A stretch of DNA of 64,000 nucleotides from an uncultured Schlesneria sp. (GCA_903871875.1 CAIQIR010000091.1:1-64000), one strand, 5' to 3'. Shown: positions 16,499 through 26,612, counted from the stretch's first letter. Program-made: numbers and translations. Notes: generated from the letters alone by a model not told the origin.

Positions 16499-17467
16499 TT
16501 ATTTCCCGGAAATGTGCTGGAACGGGGAGACAATCGTCCCCGACCCCAACTGAATCGGCCCGGTAATGACCGCGTGCGGTCCGATGCGACAATTATCTCC
16601 AATCACGACTGCGCCGCTGATATGGGAAAAGGGCTCGATCACGGTGTCGGCTCCGATCTGAACCTGCGGATCAATGAACGTGTTTTCCGGCGAAACAATC
16701 GTGGTCCCGTTGACCATCCACTGTGACATGGCAGCCTTCTGCAGGGTGCGGGTCACTTCTGCCAACTGTTCTCGCGTGTTCACCCCAAGCGCCTCAACCA
16801 TGTCAAACGCTTCCAACGCGACGACGCTTTTTCCCGCATCCTTCATGACGCGTGGGCAATCGGTCAGATAATACTCGGCTTGGCTATTATTCGGCCGAAT
16901 TTGATCGAGTGATGCCAACAGAGATTGCGAATCGAAAGCGTAACAGCCGGTGTTGATCTCGCGAACCTGTTTTTCTTCTGGAGTCGCATCTTTCTCTTCC
17001 ACGATCTTCTCAAACTGACCACTCGTATTGCGAATGATTCGGCCCAGACCGAAATTCGCTTCTGTTACAGCGGTTCCAATGACACACGCCGCTTTTTGTT
17101 CATGCAGTGTCTTGAGCAAAGAGGCCAAAGATTCCCGCTTTAATAAAGGAGTATCGCCGGCCAGAACCAGCACCGCGCCACGGTGCGAGCGAAGCTGCTC
17201 GTGGCACATCATCAGCGCATGTCCGGTGCCTTTTTGTTCGGCCTGCAGGGCGAATTCGACATCGGGATGTTTCGACAATTCGGCCCGGACCAAATCCGCG
17301 CGATGGCCGACAATGGCCACGATCCGTGTCACGCTGGCCGACCGCGCCGCGTCGAGCACATATTCGATCATCGGCCGACCGCAGACTTGATGCAGGACTT
17401 TCGGTAGCGCTGACTTCATCCGCGTGCTTTTCCCTGCCGCCAGAACAATCGCCATCGGACCTGACAT
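16499..17467 (-). CDS. GlmU-like N-acetylglucosamine-1-phosphate uridylyltransferase, short form
   Basis: A 322-residue sugar nucleotidyltransferase. The Rossmann-like N-terminal domain carries the pyrophosphorylase signature LAAGKSTRMKSALPKVLH (residues 9-26), GTGHALM and GDTPLL, and EINTGCYAF, matching the uridylyltransferase half of GlmU. A few left-handed beta-helix turns follow (about 265-322: IDPQVQIGADTVIEP, VIGDNCRIGPHAVI), and the protein ends at HISGK. Full-length GlmU is about 450 residues, with the acetyltransferase active site in the second half. That half is missing, so GlcN-1-P acetylation must be done by another protein if this enzyme serves peptidoglycan precursor synthesis. 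Confidence 0.82.
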   Translation of the reverse strand: MSGPMAIVLAAGKSTRMKSALPKVLHQVCGRPMIEYVLDAARSASVTRIVAIVGHRADLVRAELSKHPDVEFALQAEQKGTGHALMMCHEQLRSHRGAVLVLAGDTPLLKRESLASLLKTLHEQKAACVIGTAVTEANFGLGRIIRNTSGQFEKIVEEKDATPEEKQVREINTGCYAFDSQSLLASLDQIRPNNSQAEYYLTDCPRVMKDAGKSVVALEAFDMVEALGVNTREQLAEVTRTLQKAAMSQWMVNGTTIVSPENTFIDPQVQIGADTVIEPFSHISGAVVIGDNCRIGPHAVITGPIQLGSGTIVSPFQHISGK

Positions 17468-17821
17468 TGTTTTCCGCTCCGTTGAAAAAACCAGCTAAAT
17501 CGACTGGTATTGGAAATGACGTCTTGTAACCCAAGCCTTGGCAGCGCGTCGACATTGATCTCGGTCAAAACACGAGGGCGATCCAAAGCAAGTGAACAAA
17601 CTCTCCCTCTTCCGGCCAATCACACCGTCGGGGCCGCGTAAGTTCGAAAATCGGGTCACCGCCGTCAGTTAACGCAGCCGTCAGCAACTTGACCTCCAAT
17701 CATTTCGTGACAAATCCTGGCCCTGGATTGGTTGCGACGTTGTTTGACATGCGACATGCTGTATCGGAATGTGGCCAGTCCGAAGATCGGATCGGTCGAA
17801 CCGGAACAGGGAGATGAATCT
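17468..17821. other. Intergenic region between divergent glmU-like and ceramidase-like genes
   Basis: About 350 bases with no gene visible. A TTGACA hexamer at 17744-17749 points toward the ceramidase-like gene, but no good -10 lies at the expected distance. Promoters for both genes are expected here. Confidence 0.4.
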
Positions 17822-19288
17822 ATGCTGGGGCGAATTGGGTCTTGGGGTCTGTGGTTTCTGGTGAGTCTATTGCCGGGAATCTCGCTGGTGAACTCCAGCT
17901 TCGCGGACACCTCAGCGGAGTCGCTTCAAGCCGGAGCCTATGCGCAAGATATCACCCCACCTAAGTTTCCGATTTCCGTGAACGGTGGTATGGCCGATCG
18001 GCAAGCCACGGCCGCACACGATCCGTTACACGCTCGCTGCCTTGTTTTGAAAAACGAGGTCACATCACTGTCGATTGTGGTTTGCGACAGTTGCGCCATC
18101 CCCCGTGATTTGATGGACCGAGCAAAACATCTCGCTTCTACCAAAACTGGAATTCCTGCTTCGCACATCATGATCTCGGCCACGCATGCCCATTCGTGTC
18201 CGACAGTCGCCCACCTGTTTCAAAGCGATCCCGACAAGGAATATGCCGAATTTCTTGTGGAACAAATCGCGATCGGAATCGAACGGGCTTACAACCAGCT
18301 GGAACCGGCCCGCGTCGGTTGGGGATCGGTTGAACAGCGGTCGCTACTATTCAATCGACGCTGGTATGTCAAATTCGACGAAAAAGAGGGTGAAGCGGTC
18401 GAAAGCCCCTTTGGAACCTTGTCCGACCGCGTGATCACCAATCCGGGATTCAACAACACCAAAGTCACTAAGTCGATAAACCTGATCGACCCCGAATTGA
18501 GTTTCCTGTCGGTTCAGTCGCGCGATGGTCGCCCCATCGCTCTGTTAGCAAATTATTCCCTGCATTACATCGGGAACGTCCCAGGCGATGTCGTCTCGGC
18601 CGATTATTTTGGTGAATTCGCCGAGCGAATTGCGAGGCAGTTGAAGGCCACCGATGTGCAGCCACCTTTTGTGGGCATCATGTCCAACGGGACCAGTGGA
18701 GACGTCAACAATGTGGATTTTCGGCAGAAGACTCCACCCGAGCGCGAACCCTTCGAACAGATTAACTTCGCTGCGGAATTGTTGACGCAGGATGTGGCCA
18801 AGGCCTGTGCAAAAATCACGTACTACGAAGCACTGCCATTAAAGGTTCGCCAAGCGGAAATTGTCGTTGGCGTTCGCAAGCCGATCGCCGAAGAAGCTGC
18901 GGTCGCTCAACGAAAACTCGATGAGATCCAGGAACGGCCACTCAAAGATGTTCCGTTGATCTACGCCCGCGAAACCACCTTGCTGGCAGAATACCCTCCG
19001 TCCGTCAAAATTCTGCTTCAAGCGATGAGAATCGGCACGCTGGGAATCGCCAGTTGCCCTTGCGAGACGTTTACCGAAACGGGCCTGTTCATCAAAAAGA
19101 GCAGCCCCTTTAAATCAACGTTTACGATCAGTTTGGCAAATGGCTACAACGGCTATCTACCACCACCCGATCAAATGCTATTAGGTGGGTACGAGACCTG
19201 GCGCGCCCGGTCGAGTTACCTCTCTTCCGACTCCGAACCTAAGATTCAATCAACGATCAAACAACTTCTGCGAGAAGCCCATCAATGA
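17822..19288 (+). CDS. Neutral/alkaline ceramidase-like exported protein, paralogue 1
   Basis: A 488-residue secreted protein. The signal peptide (about residues 1-28, LGRIGSWGLWFLVSLLPG, ending SSFA) directs export. The mature part opens with the family start AGAYAQDITPP and contains the metal-binding-like HIMISATHAHSCPT and the region NGTSGDVNNVDF that corresponds to the conserved Gly-Asp segment of neutral ceramidases. The family hydrolyses ceramide, but planctomycete relatives are largely uncharacterised and the true substrate is unknown. The start at 17822 is preceded by GGGAGATGA; an upstream in-frame codon would displace the signal peptide. A second family member lies at 36055-37431. 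Confidence 0.8.
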   Translation: MLGRIGSWGLWFLVSLLPGISLVNSSFADTSAESLQAGAYAQDITPPKFPISVNGGMADRQATAAHDPLHARCLVLKNEVTSLSIVVCDSCAIPRDLMDRAKHLASTKTGIPASHIMISATHAHSCPTVAHLFQSDPDKEYAEFLVEQIAIGIERAYNQLEPARVGWGSVEQRSLLFNRRWYVKFDEKEGEAVESPFGTLSDRVITNPGFNNTKVTKSINLIDPELSFLSVQSRDGRPIALLANYSLHYIGNVPGDVVSADYFGEFAERIARQLKATDVQPPFVGIMSNGTSGDVNNVDFRQKTPPEREPFEQINFAAELLTQDVAKACAKITYYEALPLKVRQAEIVVGVRKPIAEEAAVAQRKLDEIQERPLKDVPLIYARETTLLAEYPPSVKILLQAMRIGTLGIASCPCETFTETGLFIKKSSPFKSTFTISLANGYNGYLPPPDQMLLGGYETWRARSSYLSSDSEPKIQSTIKQLLREAHQ

Positions 19289-19373
19289 ATCCGTCAAAAA
19301 TGCCCCCCCTTTTTTACGCTGAAAGCCAGTGAACGCAAACCGGCTGAAAACATCCACCGGAAGGGAACCGACG

Positions 19374-20591
19374 ATGCAACGAGTGCTGGCTTTGATCCTT
19401 GCGGGCGGCAAAGGAACGCGACTGGAACCGTTAACGCGCGACCGCGCCAAACCGGCCGTCCCCTTCGGCGGCGCCTATCGCATTATCGACTTCACTCTGT
19501 CCAATTGCATTAACAGCGGCTTGCGAAAAATCCTTGTATTGACTCAGTTCAAGTCAGCCAGCCTCGACAGACATATGAATCTGGGCTGGCGTTTCCTGTG
19601 CCGCGAGCTCAACGAATACATCGACGTCCTTCCACCCCAACAACGAGTCGATGAAAACTGGTATCAAGGAACGGCCGACGCGGTCTACCAGAACATCTAT
19701 TCCATCGAGCAGGCCCGATCCGAATACATCATGATTCTTTCGGGTGATCATATCTACAAGATGGACTACGCGGATCTGCTGCGCGATCACATTGAATCTC
19801 AGGCCGCATTAACGATCGGATGTATCCCCTGTTCGCTTCAGGAAGGACGGGAATTCGGCGTTATGCAAGTCGACGCGAGTCGGCGAATCATCGATTTCCA
19901 GGAAAAACCGACGCAACCCAAGCCGATGCCAGACGACCCCACGCGGTGCCTGGCTTCGATGGGGATCTATGTCTTCAACACGAATTTCCTGTTCGATCAG
20001 TTGTGTCGAGACGCTACCGATGAAAAAAGTGTTCACGATTTTGGCAAGAACATCATCCCCTCGCTGATCAATTCTCAGCTCGTGCGCGCCTATCCGTTTC
20101 GCGACAAAAACACGGGACACAGCCTGTACTGGCGTGACGTCGGTACGCTCGATGCTTTCTACGAAGCCAATATGGATCTAGTTGCCGTGGACCCTGAACT
20201 GAATCTCTATGATCGAAGCTGGCCGCTCAGAACGTATGTCCCGCAAGAGCCGCCTCCGAAATTCGTCTTTGCACAAACTGCCGGTGTGAATCCGCGTTCG
20301 GGTCACGCCCTCGATAGCCTGGTCTGTTCCGGATCGATCCTTTCCGGTGGTACGGTGCGACGATCGGTGCTCGGTTACAATGTTCGTGTCAACAGTTGGG
20401 CCGCCGTGGAAGAATCGATCCTTTTTGACGGAGTCGAGATTGGCCGTAATTGCAAGATTCGACGAGCGATCATCGACAAAAGAGTTCACTTGTCAGAAGG
20501 AACGCAGGTCGGCTACGACCACGATCAGGATCGAGCCGCGGGCTACACCGTGACGGAATCAGGAATCGTTGTCATCGGTAAAGCCGATTGA
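19374..20591 (+). CDS. glgC: Glucose-1-phosphate adenylyltransferase
   Basis: A 405-residue ADP-glucose pyrophosphorylase, the committed step of glycogen synthesis (Glc-1-P + ATP to ADP-glucose + PPi). Typical motifs are present: ILAGGKGTRLEPLTRDRAKP at the N-terminus, GGAYRIIDFTLSNCINSG, WYQGTADAV, LSGDHIYKMDY, the sugar-phosphate loop FQEKPTQPKP, YWRDVGTLDA(F/Y)(Y/W), and a C-terminal left-handed beta-helix. The ATG at 19374 follows GGAAGGGAACC, a good ribosome binding site; an in-frame GTG 45 bases earlier is less likely. Other glycogen genes are not adjacent. Confidence 0.95.
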   Translation: MQRVLALILAGGKGTRLEPLTRDRAKPAVPFGGAYRIIDFTLSNCINSGLRKILVLTQFKSASLDRHMNLGWRFLCRELNEYIDVLPPQQRVDENWYQGTADAVYQNIYSIEQARSEYIMILSGDHIYKMDYADLLRDHIESQAALTIGCIPCSLQEGREFGVMQVDASRRIIDFQEKPTQPKPMPDDPTRCLASMGIYVFNTNFLFDQLCRDATDEKSVHDFGKNIIPSLINSQLVRAYPFRDKNTGHSLYWRDVGTLDAFYEANMDLVAVDPELNLYDRSWPLRTYVPQEPPPKFVFAQTAGVNPRSGHALDSLVCSGSILSGGTVRRSVLGYNVRVNSWAAVEESILFDGVEIGRNCKIRRAIIDKRVHLSEGTQVGYDHDQDRAAGYTVTESGIVVIGKAD

Positions 20592-20636
20592 CGGCAATTC
20601 ATCAACGACAGTGGTGCTTTCGCTGTCGCTCAAGGG

Positions 20637-20642
20637 TATAAT
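20637..20642 (+). promoter_or_regulatory. Possible -10 element for the downstream lipoprotein gene
   Basis: A perfect TATAAT lies about 100 bases upstream of the start at 20743, just after glgC. No clear -35 hexamer is present at 16-18 bases, so the call is tentative. Confidence 0.3.
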
Positions 20643-20742
20643 CAGACACAACCGCCGAATCGTCCCGCCCGGTCGCCCACCTGACCCGATCTTAGTTTCG
20701 GTCGGACAATGTCCGCACTTCGACCCTTGATAGAGCAACGCC

Positions 20743-21873
20743 GTGTACAAATCTCGCTCATTTGCTGCATCGGGCATCTTGCCTTGGGGAACGTTCGTTG
20801 CCGGCCTGGTTCTTTGCGGTTGCGAAAAATCCGATCAAATCACGACCTACACGGTGCCCAAACACGATTCGCTGCAATCAACGGCCTACCTGGAACAACA
20901 GGAACGACAGCATCCTCAACCAAAGCGGATGATCGGTATCATCATTCCTCGAGAATCATTGCAGTGGTTTTTCAAGCTGGAAGGGAATGTTGCCGCCGTC
21001 GCTGCCCGTGAAAATGATGTGCGAGAGTTCCTGAAGTCGCTCCGTTTCTCCTCTCCCGAGGTCCTCGAATGGACTCTCCCCAGCGGCTGGAAACAGACGC
21101 CGGGAAATGACTTACGATATGCAACGATTCTGCTCGACGGCGCTGAATCGCTGGAAATGTCCGTAACCAAACTGCCAACTCGTCCTGAATTGCCAGTTGC
21201 AGAGCAAGTCGCCGCCAACGTCAACCGCTGGCGGAATCAGCTGTCGCTTCCACCGATCCAAGAGGAAGATCTCGATCATCAGACAGAGAAACTGCATTTC
21301 AACGATCTGGTCGCTTATTGGGTCAATCTTGTAGGACGTTCCCGGCCAAAACCCGCCTCGATGACTCCTCCCATGGGAAGTTCATCGAATAACTCCGATG
21401 ACCGCTCAACGGCTCCCGCTCAACGGCGGTCCGAGGCCGAGGCTCAAAAGACCTCACCGAACGACAAGACCGAACCAGCGGCGCCCGTCTTCGAAAGACC
21501 GGCAGAATGGACTGAGGCCCCCGCGACCATGTTCGCCAAAGTCTCGCTGCAGGCGTTTGAGGGAGATGCCAAGGTGGGAATCACAGTCACTCCTGCACGC
21601 GGAGATCCCTTGGCGAATGTGAATCGTTGGCGTGGCCAAGTGCAACAGGAACCACTAACACCAGAAGGTCTGGCGTCAGCCGCAAAACCTGTCGAGGTCG
21701 GCAAGCTGACGGGCAACCTGTACGAGATGACGAATGGAACCCGGACCATTCTGGGCGTGATTGTCGAAGATCGAGGCCAGACCTGGTTTGTCAAACTGGA
21801 CGGAAACTCCGCCCTCGCCGAACGAGAACGACCTCGATTCGTGGCGTTTCTGAAATCACTCCAGCTGGAATAG
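20743..21873 (+). CDS. Lipoprotein with duplicated module, function unknown
   Basis: A 376-residue protein with a lipoprotein-type signal (AGLVLCGC, probable acylated Cys25 or Cys27). The sequence carries the same module twice, separated by a low-complexity Ser/Ala/Pro/Glu linker (about 205-245). Each copy has a Trp-containing opening (EWTLPSGW, EWTEAP), NVNRWR followed by N/G and Q, and a closing segment WFFKLEGN / WFVKLDGN before FLKSL. I do not recognise a named family. The start is GTG at 20743, with only a weak ribosome binding site. It is followed 72 bases later by the cytochrome c maturation gene on the same strand, so a role at the cell envelope with that system is possible but unproven. 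Confidence 0.72.
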   Translation: MYKSRSFAASGILPWGTFVAGLVLCGCEKSDQITTYTVPKHDSLQSTAYLEQQERQHPQPKRMIGIIIPRESLQWFFKLEGNVAAVAARENDVREFLKSLRFSSPEVLEWTLPSGWKQTPGNDLRYATILLDGAESLEMSVTKLPTRPELPVAEQVAANVNRWRNQLSLPPIQEEDLDHQTEKLHFNDLVAYWVNLVGRSRPKPASMTPPMGSSSNNSDDRSTAPAQRRSEAEAQKTSPNDKTEPAAPVFERPAEWTEAPATMFAKVSLQAFEGDAKVGITVTPARGDPLANVNRWRGQVQQEPLTPEGLASAAKPVEVGKLTGNLYEMTNGTRTILGVIVEDRGQTWFVKLDGNSALAERERPRFVAFLKSLQLE

Positions 21874-21945
21874 TAGAATGCCATCTGCGTTTGAAATCCA
21901 GGGGTGCTGACACACAACAGTCCCAAACATCATGGGAGATGATAA

Positions 21946-24900
21946 ATGGCGACAGACATCAGGCTGGCTAGCGAATTCGCAAATCCCACGTCGTCGGATT
22001 TCTCCGTCTGGAAGGGGATTAAACGCCTGCTCGAACCCGCCGCTTCGCTCAAGTTGACGGTGGTATTGTTCGCGCTGTCGATTTTCCTGATTCTGGCCGG
22101 CACTTTCGCGCAGGTGGACAAAGACATTTGGGAAGTGATTGGTCTTTATTTCCGCGTTTGGATGGCATGGATTCCTTTCCAGGTTTTCTTTCCCGCCTCG
22201 TTCTTCACCGAAAATCCAATGAAAGTCGGCGGCGGCATCTGGTTTCCGGGTGGAAAGCTCCTCGGCTTGTTACTCGCGATCAATCTCGTCTCAGCACATT
22301 TGATTCGATTCAAAGCAGTCGCCACAGGCATTCGATTAGTGGCCGGCCTTGTGGGCATTGGGTTGGGATGCCTGGTCACCTGGGCCATTGTTGTGGCGGG
22401 CGGTAACTCACAAGGAATTCAGGGTGAGCCGTGGCTGCCGTATCGCACTCAATGGATCGGCTATCAGGGACTGCTGGGCCTGGCGGCGGTCGTAGCGGGT
22501 TTTGCGTTCGTGGCCCTTTGCCAGCAGCCGCTGCCCAAATCGAGCGAAAAGCGAGTCCGACAACTCTTTCTTCGTGGCTTGCTCGTCGCAATTGGCTTCG
22601 GGATGGGCGCACTGTTGACATGGATCCTGCAGCGCGGTGAAGCCGGTCGCCCCAGTGATGCGTCACTGCGTATTCTCTGGCAATTGACACAGGGTACCGT
22701 AGCTTCACTGGCGCTGCTGGGTGGATGCTGGACGGTCTTCGGCAAGCGAGCAGGGGTCGTGCTGCTTCATGGCGGCGTAGGGCTGATGATGTTTTACGAA
22801 TTGCACGTCGCTCTGACAGCAGTCGAAACCCAATTGAGTCTCGCAGAAGGGGAACGAACGAACTACGTACAGGATGTACGAACGTTTGAACTGGCCGTCA
22901 GCGATACCACAGATCCGACGTTAGACCGAGTGGTGGCGATTCCAAAATCAATCGTGCTTGGCAGTCAGCCGATTGATAATCCGGACCTCCCCTTCAAAAT
23001 CCAAATCACAGGCTATCAGCCAAATGCGATTCTGCGATCGGTCTCACCCCACGACAAGAATCCGGCAACCGAAGGGATGGGGCTCGTCGTATTTCCCGAG
23101 GCAGCGACCCCCAGCGCCGGTGCCGACAGTGCCGGAGGAATCGACGAACCGGCGGTCTACGTCAACCTGCAATCGAAGGCGGATGACAAGTTGCTGGGAA
23201 CGTATCTCGCCAGCTTCGGAATGTGGAGTCGAGATCAGTCGGATTCGGTTCGAGTCGGAGAAAAAACTTATAAGATCGAACTGAGACCCAAGCGATATTA
23301 CAAGCCGTATCGCTTCGAACTCGTTGACGTACGGAAGGATGATTATCTCGGGACGAATACCCCGCGAAATTATGCGTCGACAGTCCATATCGTCGATCAG
23401 AGTCGCAATGTGGACGAAGAGAAAACCATCTGGATGAATAATCCGCTGCGGTTCGCCAATGAAACGTTCTATCAGAGTAACTATTCTCAAGAAGCGGGCA
23501 CCGGCATCGAACACACGACCTTGTCAGTCGTCGCCAATTCGGGCTGGATGATGCCGTATGTCGGCTGCATGCTGGTCGGCGTGGGAATGTTAGTTCATTT
23601 TCTCACGCTACTCGTACGGTTCCTGACAAAAGGTGACACCGCCGAACTGTCCGACGACGAAGCCGCGGGCGCGGCGAAACTGGCCGCCAAATTGGGTATC
23701 AAACCCGCCGCAACGACGGCTTCCTTGACCATCCCCATGGCTGAAACGGGGACATCCCGCTCGAAGTCGTATGCACTTGCTGCAGTCGTCGTGACCTGTG
23801 CGATCGCTTATGTCGCCTGGATTGCTGTGCCACCACAGCCCAAATTGTTGACGTTTGATTTTTACCGATTTAGTCAGATCCCGGTCATGTCAGAGGGTCG
23901 CTCGAAACCCTTGGATTCCGCGGCGTCAGCCGCTCTATTGACGATCTCGGGGCGAACTTCGGTCAAATACGAAGATGAAAACGGCACGGTTTCGTTCCTT
24001 CAGAGGCTTCGGGGCGTGAAAAAGCCCACCCGGGAAATCTCGGCTGCCCAATGGCTGCTAGAAGTCGTTTCCGACGTGAGGATTTCCGACGAACGCGAAA
24101 TCTTCCGCGTCGAAAATCTGGAATTGCAGGAAACGGTCGGCGTGAAGAAGCGAGAGGGGATGCGCTATTCGCGTGACGAAATTGTCGCCCAACCCGATGA
24201 ATTGAAAAAGCAGATTATGCTGGCAGGCAAGCAAGCAGAGAAGGACCGGAAGCAACTCAGCGTCTATCAGCGCAAGGTGCTGGAACTGAGCGAGAAGTTT
24301 TCCACCTTTGAAAATCTGAAGCTGGCGTTTGGCTTACAAAATCGAATTACTGGTGAATCCAGCGACCAGGTTTATGAATCACTGCAAAGAGTGGGACGCG
24401 CCGCGCAGCAGTTGGAAAAGCACGGACAACCATTGTTCGCCGTCGGCCCCACCAGCGGCAAAGATGACTGGCACATCTTGTCGCTCGCCTGGATTCTCGA
24501 CCTGCCCAATCGGATTCATAAAAATGGCCAAGAGAACAAAACGGTCGAGATTTGGGAAAACATTCTCAAAGCCTATTCCGACGACAAACCGGCGGCATTC
24601 AATCGGGCGGTCGATGATTTGTTAAAGCTGGTCGACACAACTCCGCCACGCGATGTGACACCATGGGTCATTCGCCTCGAATCGTACATCAACTATGTTC
24701 AGCCGTTCGCACGGGCGAGTGTGTTATATTTTTTCGCGTTTCTACTCGGGACGATGGGCTGGTTAACCTGGCCTAAAGGATTCAATCGAGCCGCGTTCGG
24801 ACTGTTACTTGTCACGTTCGTCCTGCATTCGGCGGCTCTACTGGCCCGATTGATCATCTCCGGCCGTCCTCCGGTGACCAATCTCTATTCGTCGGCCGTA

Positions 24901-25614
24901 TTCATCGGATGGGGCTGCGTGTTGTTGGGATTGCTATTCGAAATCGTGTACCGCATCGGGATTGGCAACCTGGTCGCGGCGGTCGCAGGCTTTGCCACGC
25001 TCTTGATCGCGGACGGACTGGCCGCTGACGGCGACACGTTCACCGTCCTGCAGGCGGTTCTCGATACCCAATTCTGGCTGGCCACGCACGTCACCTGCAT
25101 CACGTTGGGCTATGCCACGACATATCTCGCAGGGCTATTTGGAATCGCCTATATCATACGCGGCGTCTGCACACCGTCTCTCACAGTTCACGAAGGTCGT
25201 GATATCTATCGGATGATCTATGGGATGCTGTGCTTCTCAATCTTCTTCAGTTTCGTCGGCACCGTGCTCGGTGGACTGTGGGCCGACGATTCCTGGGGAC
25301 GATTCTGGGGTTGGGATCCGAAGGAGAATGCGGCCCTGATCATCGTGCTCTGGAACGCGCTCGCCTTGCACGCACGTTGGGGTGGAATGGTCAAAGAACG
25401 CGGTTTGGCTTGCCTGGCTGTGGGAGGCAACATTTTTGTCAGTTGGTCGTGGTGGGGAGTAAACGCGTTGGGAGCCGGACTGCACTCGTATGGCTTTAAA
25501 CAAGGAACGCTGCGCAACCTGGGGCTGTTCATCCTATTCAACGTGGTGATCATCGGAATCGGAGTGTTGCCCAAGGCCTATTGGTGGAGCTTGCGCAAAC
25601 GAGCGGCGGATTAA
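21946..25614 (+). CDS. ResB-CcsA fusion, cytochrome c biogenesis (System II)
   Basis: A 1222-residue polytopic membrane protein. The N-terminal part has the ResB pattern: a first helix LKLTVVLFALSIFLILAGTFAQ, more helices, and a large periplasmic ResB domain (about 300-530). After a cytoplasmic linker and another periplasmic segment, the C-terminal third (about 910-1215) is a CcsA-type helix bundle with the haem-handling WWD motif WGRFWGWDPKEN (1117-1128) and conserved histidines. CcsBA proteins export haem and attach it to CXXCH apocytochromes. The size is larger than typical fused CcsBA (about 900 residues) because of the central charged region (about 640-880). The ATG at 21946 has GGGAGATGATAA upstream. 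It ends in a 4-base overlap with the convergent secreted-protein gene. Confidence 0.88.
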   Translation: MATDIRLASEFANPTSSDFSVWKGIKRLLEPAASLKLTVVLFALSIFLILAGTFAQVDKDIWEVIGLYFRVWMAWIPFQVFFPASFFTENPMKVGGGIWFPGGKLLGLLLAINLVSAHLIRFKAVATGIRLVAGLVGIGLGCLVTWAIVVAGGNSQGIQGEPWLPYRTQWIGYQGLLGLAAVVAGFAFVALCQQPLPKSSEKRVRQLFLRGLLVAIGFGMGALLTWILQRGEAGRPSDASLRILWQLTQGTVASLALLGGCWTVFGKRAGVVLLHGGVGLMMFYELHVALTAVETQLSLAEGERTNYVQDVRTFELAVSDTTDPTLDRVVAIPKSIVLGSQPIDNPDLPFKIQITGYQPNAILRSVSPHDKNPATEGMGLVVFPEAATPSAGADSAGGIDEPAVYVNLQSKADDKLLGTYLASFGMWSRDQSDSVRVGEKTYKIELRPKRYYKPYRFELVDVRKDDYLGTNTPRNYASTVHIVDQSRNVDEEKTIWMNNPLRFANETFYQSNYSQEAGTGIEHTTLSVVANSGWMMPYVGCMLVGVGMLVHFLTLLVRFLTKGDTAELSDDEAAGAAKLAAKLGIKPAATTASLTIPMAETGTSRSKSYALAAVVVTCAIAYVAWIAVPPQPKLLTFDFYRFSQIPVMSEGRSKPLDSAASAALLTISGRTSVKYEDENGTVSFLQRLRGVKKPTREISAAQWLLEVVSDVRISDEREIFRVENLELQETVGVKKREGMRYSRDEIVAQPDELKKQIMLAGKQAEKDRKQLSVYQRKVLELSEKFSTFENLKLAFGLQNRITGESSDQVYESLQRVGRAAQQLEKHGQPLFAVGPTSGKDDWHILSLAWILDLPNRIHKNGQENKTVEIWENILKAYSDDKPAAFNRAVDDLLKLVDTTPPRDVTPWVIRLESYINYVQPFARASVLYFFAFLLGTMGWLTWPKGFNRAAFGLLLVTFVLHSAALLARLIISGRPPVTNLYSSAVFIGWGCVLLGLLFEIVYRIGIGNLVAAVAGFATLLIADGLAADGDTFTVLQAVLDTQFWLATHVTCITLGYATTYLAGLFGIAYIIRGVCTPSLTVHEGRDIYRMIYGMLCFSIFFSFVGTVLGGLWADDSWGRFWGWDPKENAALIIVLWNALALHARWGGMVKERGLACLAVGGNIFVSWSWWGVNALGAGLHSYGFKQGTLRNLGLFILFNVVIIGIGVLPKAYWWSLRKRAAD

Positions 25615-26477
25615 TGCGATTTCCAAAGTTGCGATGTTGAGAAATGAAGGCTGCGCTGTTTCTTGTCGATCGCTTCGTTCGCTTTCTTGATCACGCGTCC
25701 CTCTTGAGCCTGTAACAAGTTCTCAAGGTCGTGCCGCGAACTGCGTCCAATCTCCTCGGCGATGTCGCCACGGAGTTCACCAATTCGTTTCACGTCCAAA
25801 TCCGTCAAAAAGATTTTGACATCGTCTACTCGCGGTTCGAGAATTACGTCCGGCAGTAGGCTGTGGCCATGGAATTCTGTCCGTATCGCCAACTGACATT
25901 GGGTGACAATCCGAACGTCGACATCCGACACAATCGTCGTATTGAACCCCTTCACGCCCAGGATCCAATGTTCAAAGTCCCCGCGACATCGAAGCTTCGC
26001 CGTCAGAGCGATTTGGAATTGAAATTGACTGGCGGCGATCGGCCGAACCTGATCGATGACCAGTTTTAATGTCTTGGCGGGATCAATCAATTCGATGCGG
26101 TACCTATGCCAGGCACCGTGGTTGACGGTTCGTTTTCGTTCCGAGGCCCTGATGTTGAATCCTCGTTGCTGAACCCGAAACCCATCAAAAATCTCGTTCG
26201 TCTTTCCCCAATGCTGAAGATCCTCGTATTGATCCGGAATTGCCGTTAGTAACACGGCTCGCAGGGCTTCAGACCAGGTGGGAATATCGGTCAGTACCGG
26301 GCCGTCCAACGTCGCAGGCAGTTTTGCCGCCGCTTGGCTGGGCTCAGCACCGTTCACGCCCAAAGCGAACAGACTCAACCAGACGGTGATGATCGCACCC
26401 GCCAAATGAATTCGAGATTGGCCATAACGCATCGAAAACATTTGATCCGCCAATTCATTAAGACTCATCGATTTCAC
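25611..26477 (-). CDS. Secreted protein of unknown function
   Basis: Up to 288 residues with a signal peptide (hydrophobic LAGAIITVWLSLFALGVNGA, cleavage about residue 43). The mature part is mixed alpha/beta with tracts such as IPDQYEDLQHWGKTNEIFDGF, RIELIDPAKTLKLVIDQVRP and a charged C-terminus. Nothing matches a family I can name, although it has the look of planctomycete envelope proteins. The frame opens at a GTG (26477); ATG codons at 26468, 26438 and 26429 are also possible and the last two would give a more typical signal length. Its stop overlaps that of the ResB-CcsA gene. Confidence 0.65.
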   Translation of the reverse strand: MKSMSLNELADQMFSMRYGQSRIHLAGAIITVWLSLFALGVNGAEPSQAAAKLPATLDGPVLTDIPTWSEALRAVLLTAIPDQYEDLQHWGKTNEIFDGFRVQQRGFNIRASERKRTVNHGAWHRYRIELIDPAKTLKLVIDQVRPIAASQFQFQIALTAKLRCRGDFEHWILGVKGFNTTIVSDVDVRIVTQCQLAIRTEFHGHSLLPDVILEPRVDDVKIFLTDLDVKRIGELRGDIAEEIGRSSRHDLENLLQAQEGRVIKKANEAIDKKQRSLHFSTSQLWKSH

Positions 26478-26612
26478 TGGAAAATTCCCGGCACTGGGAG
26501 ATCTTTCGAAGGAATCGAATTTCGGTCAAGAGACGTTCGAATTGCGAGGATTTCCATCCGTGGGAATGTCGGCCAAACCCCTGCAATGTTTGGCTTGAAA
26601 TATGGAATCGGG

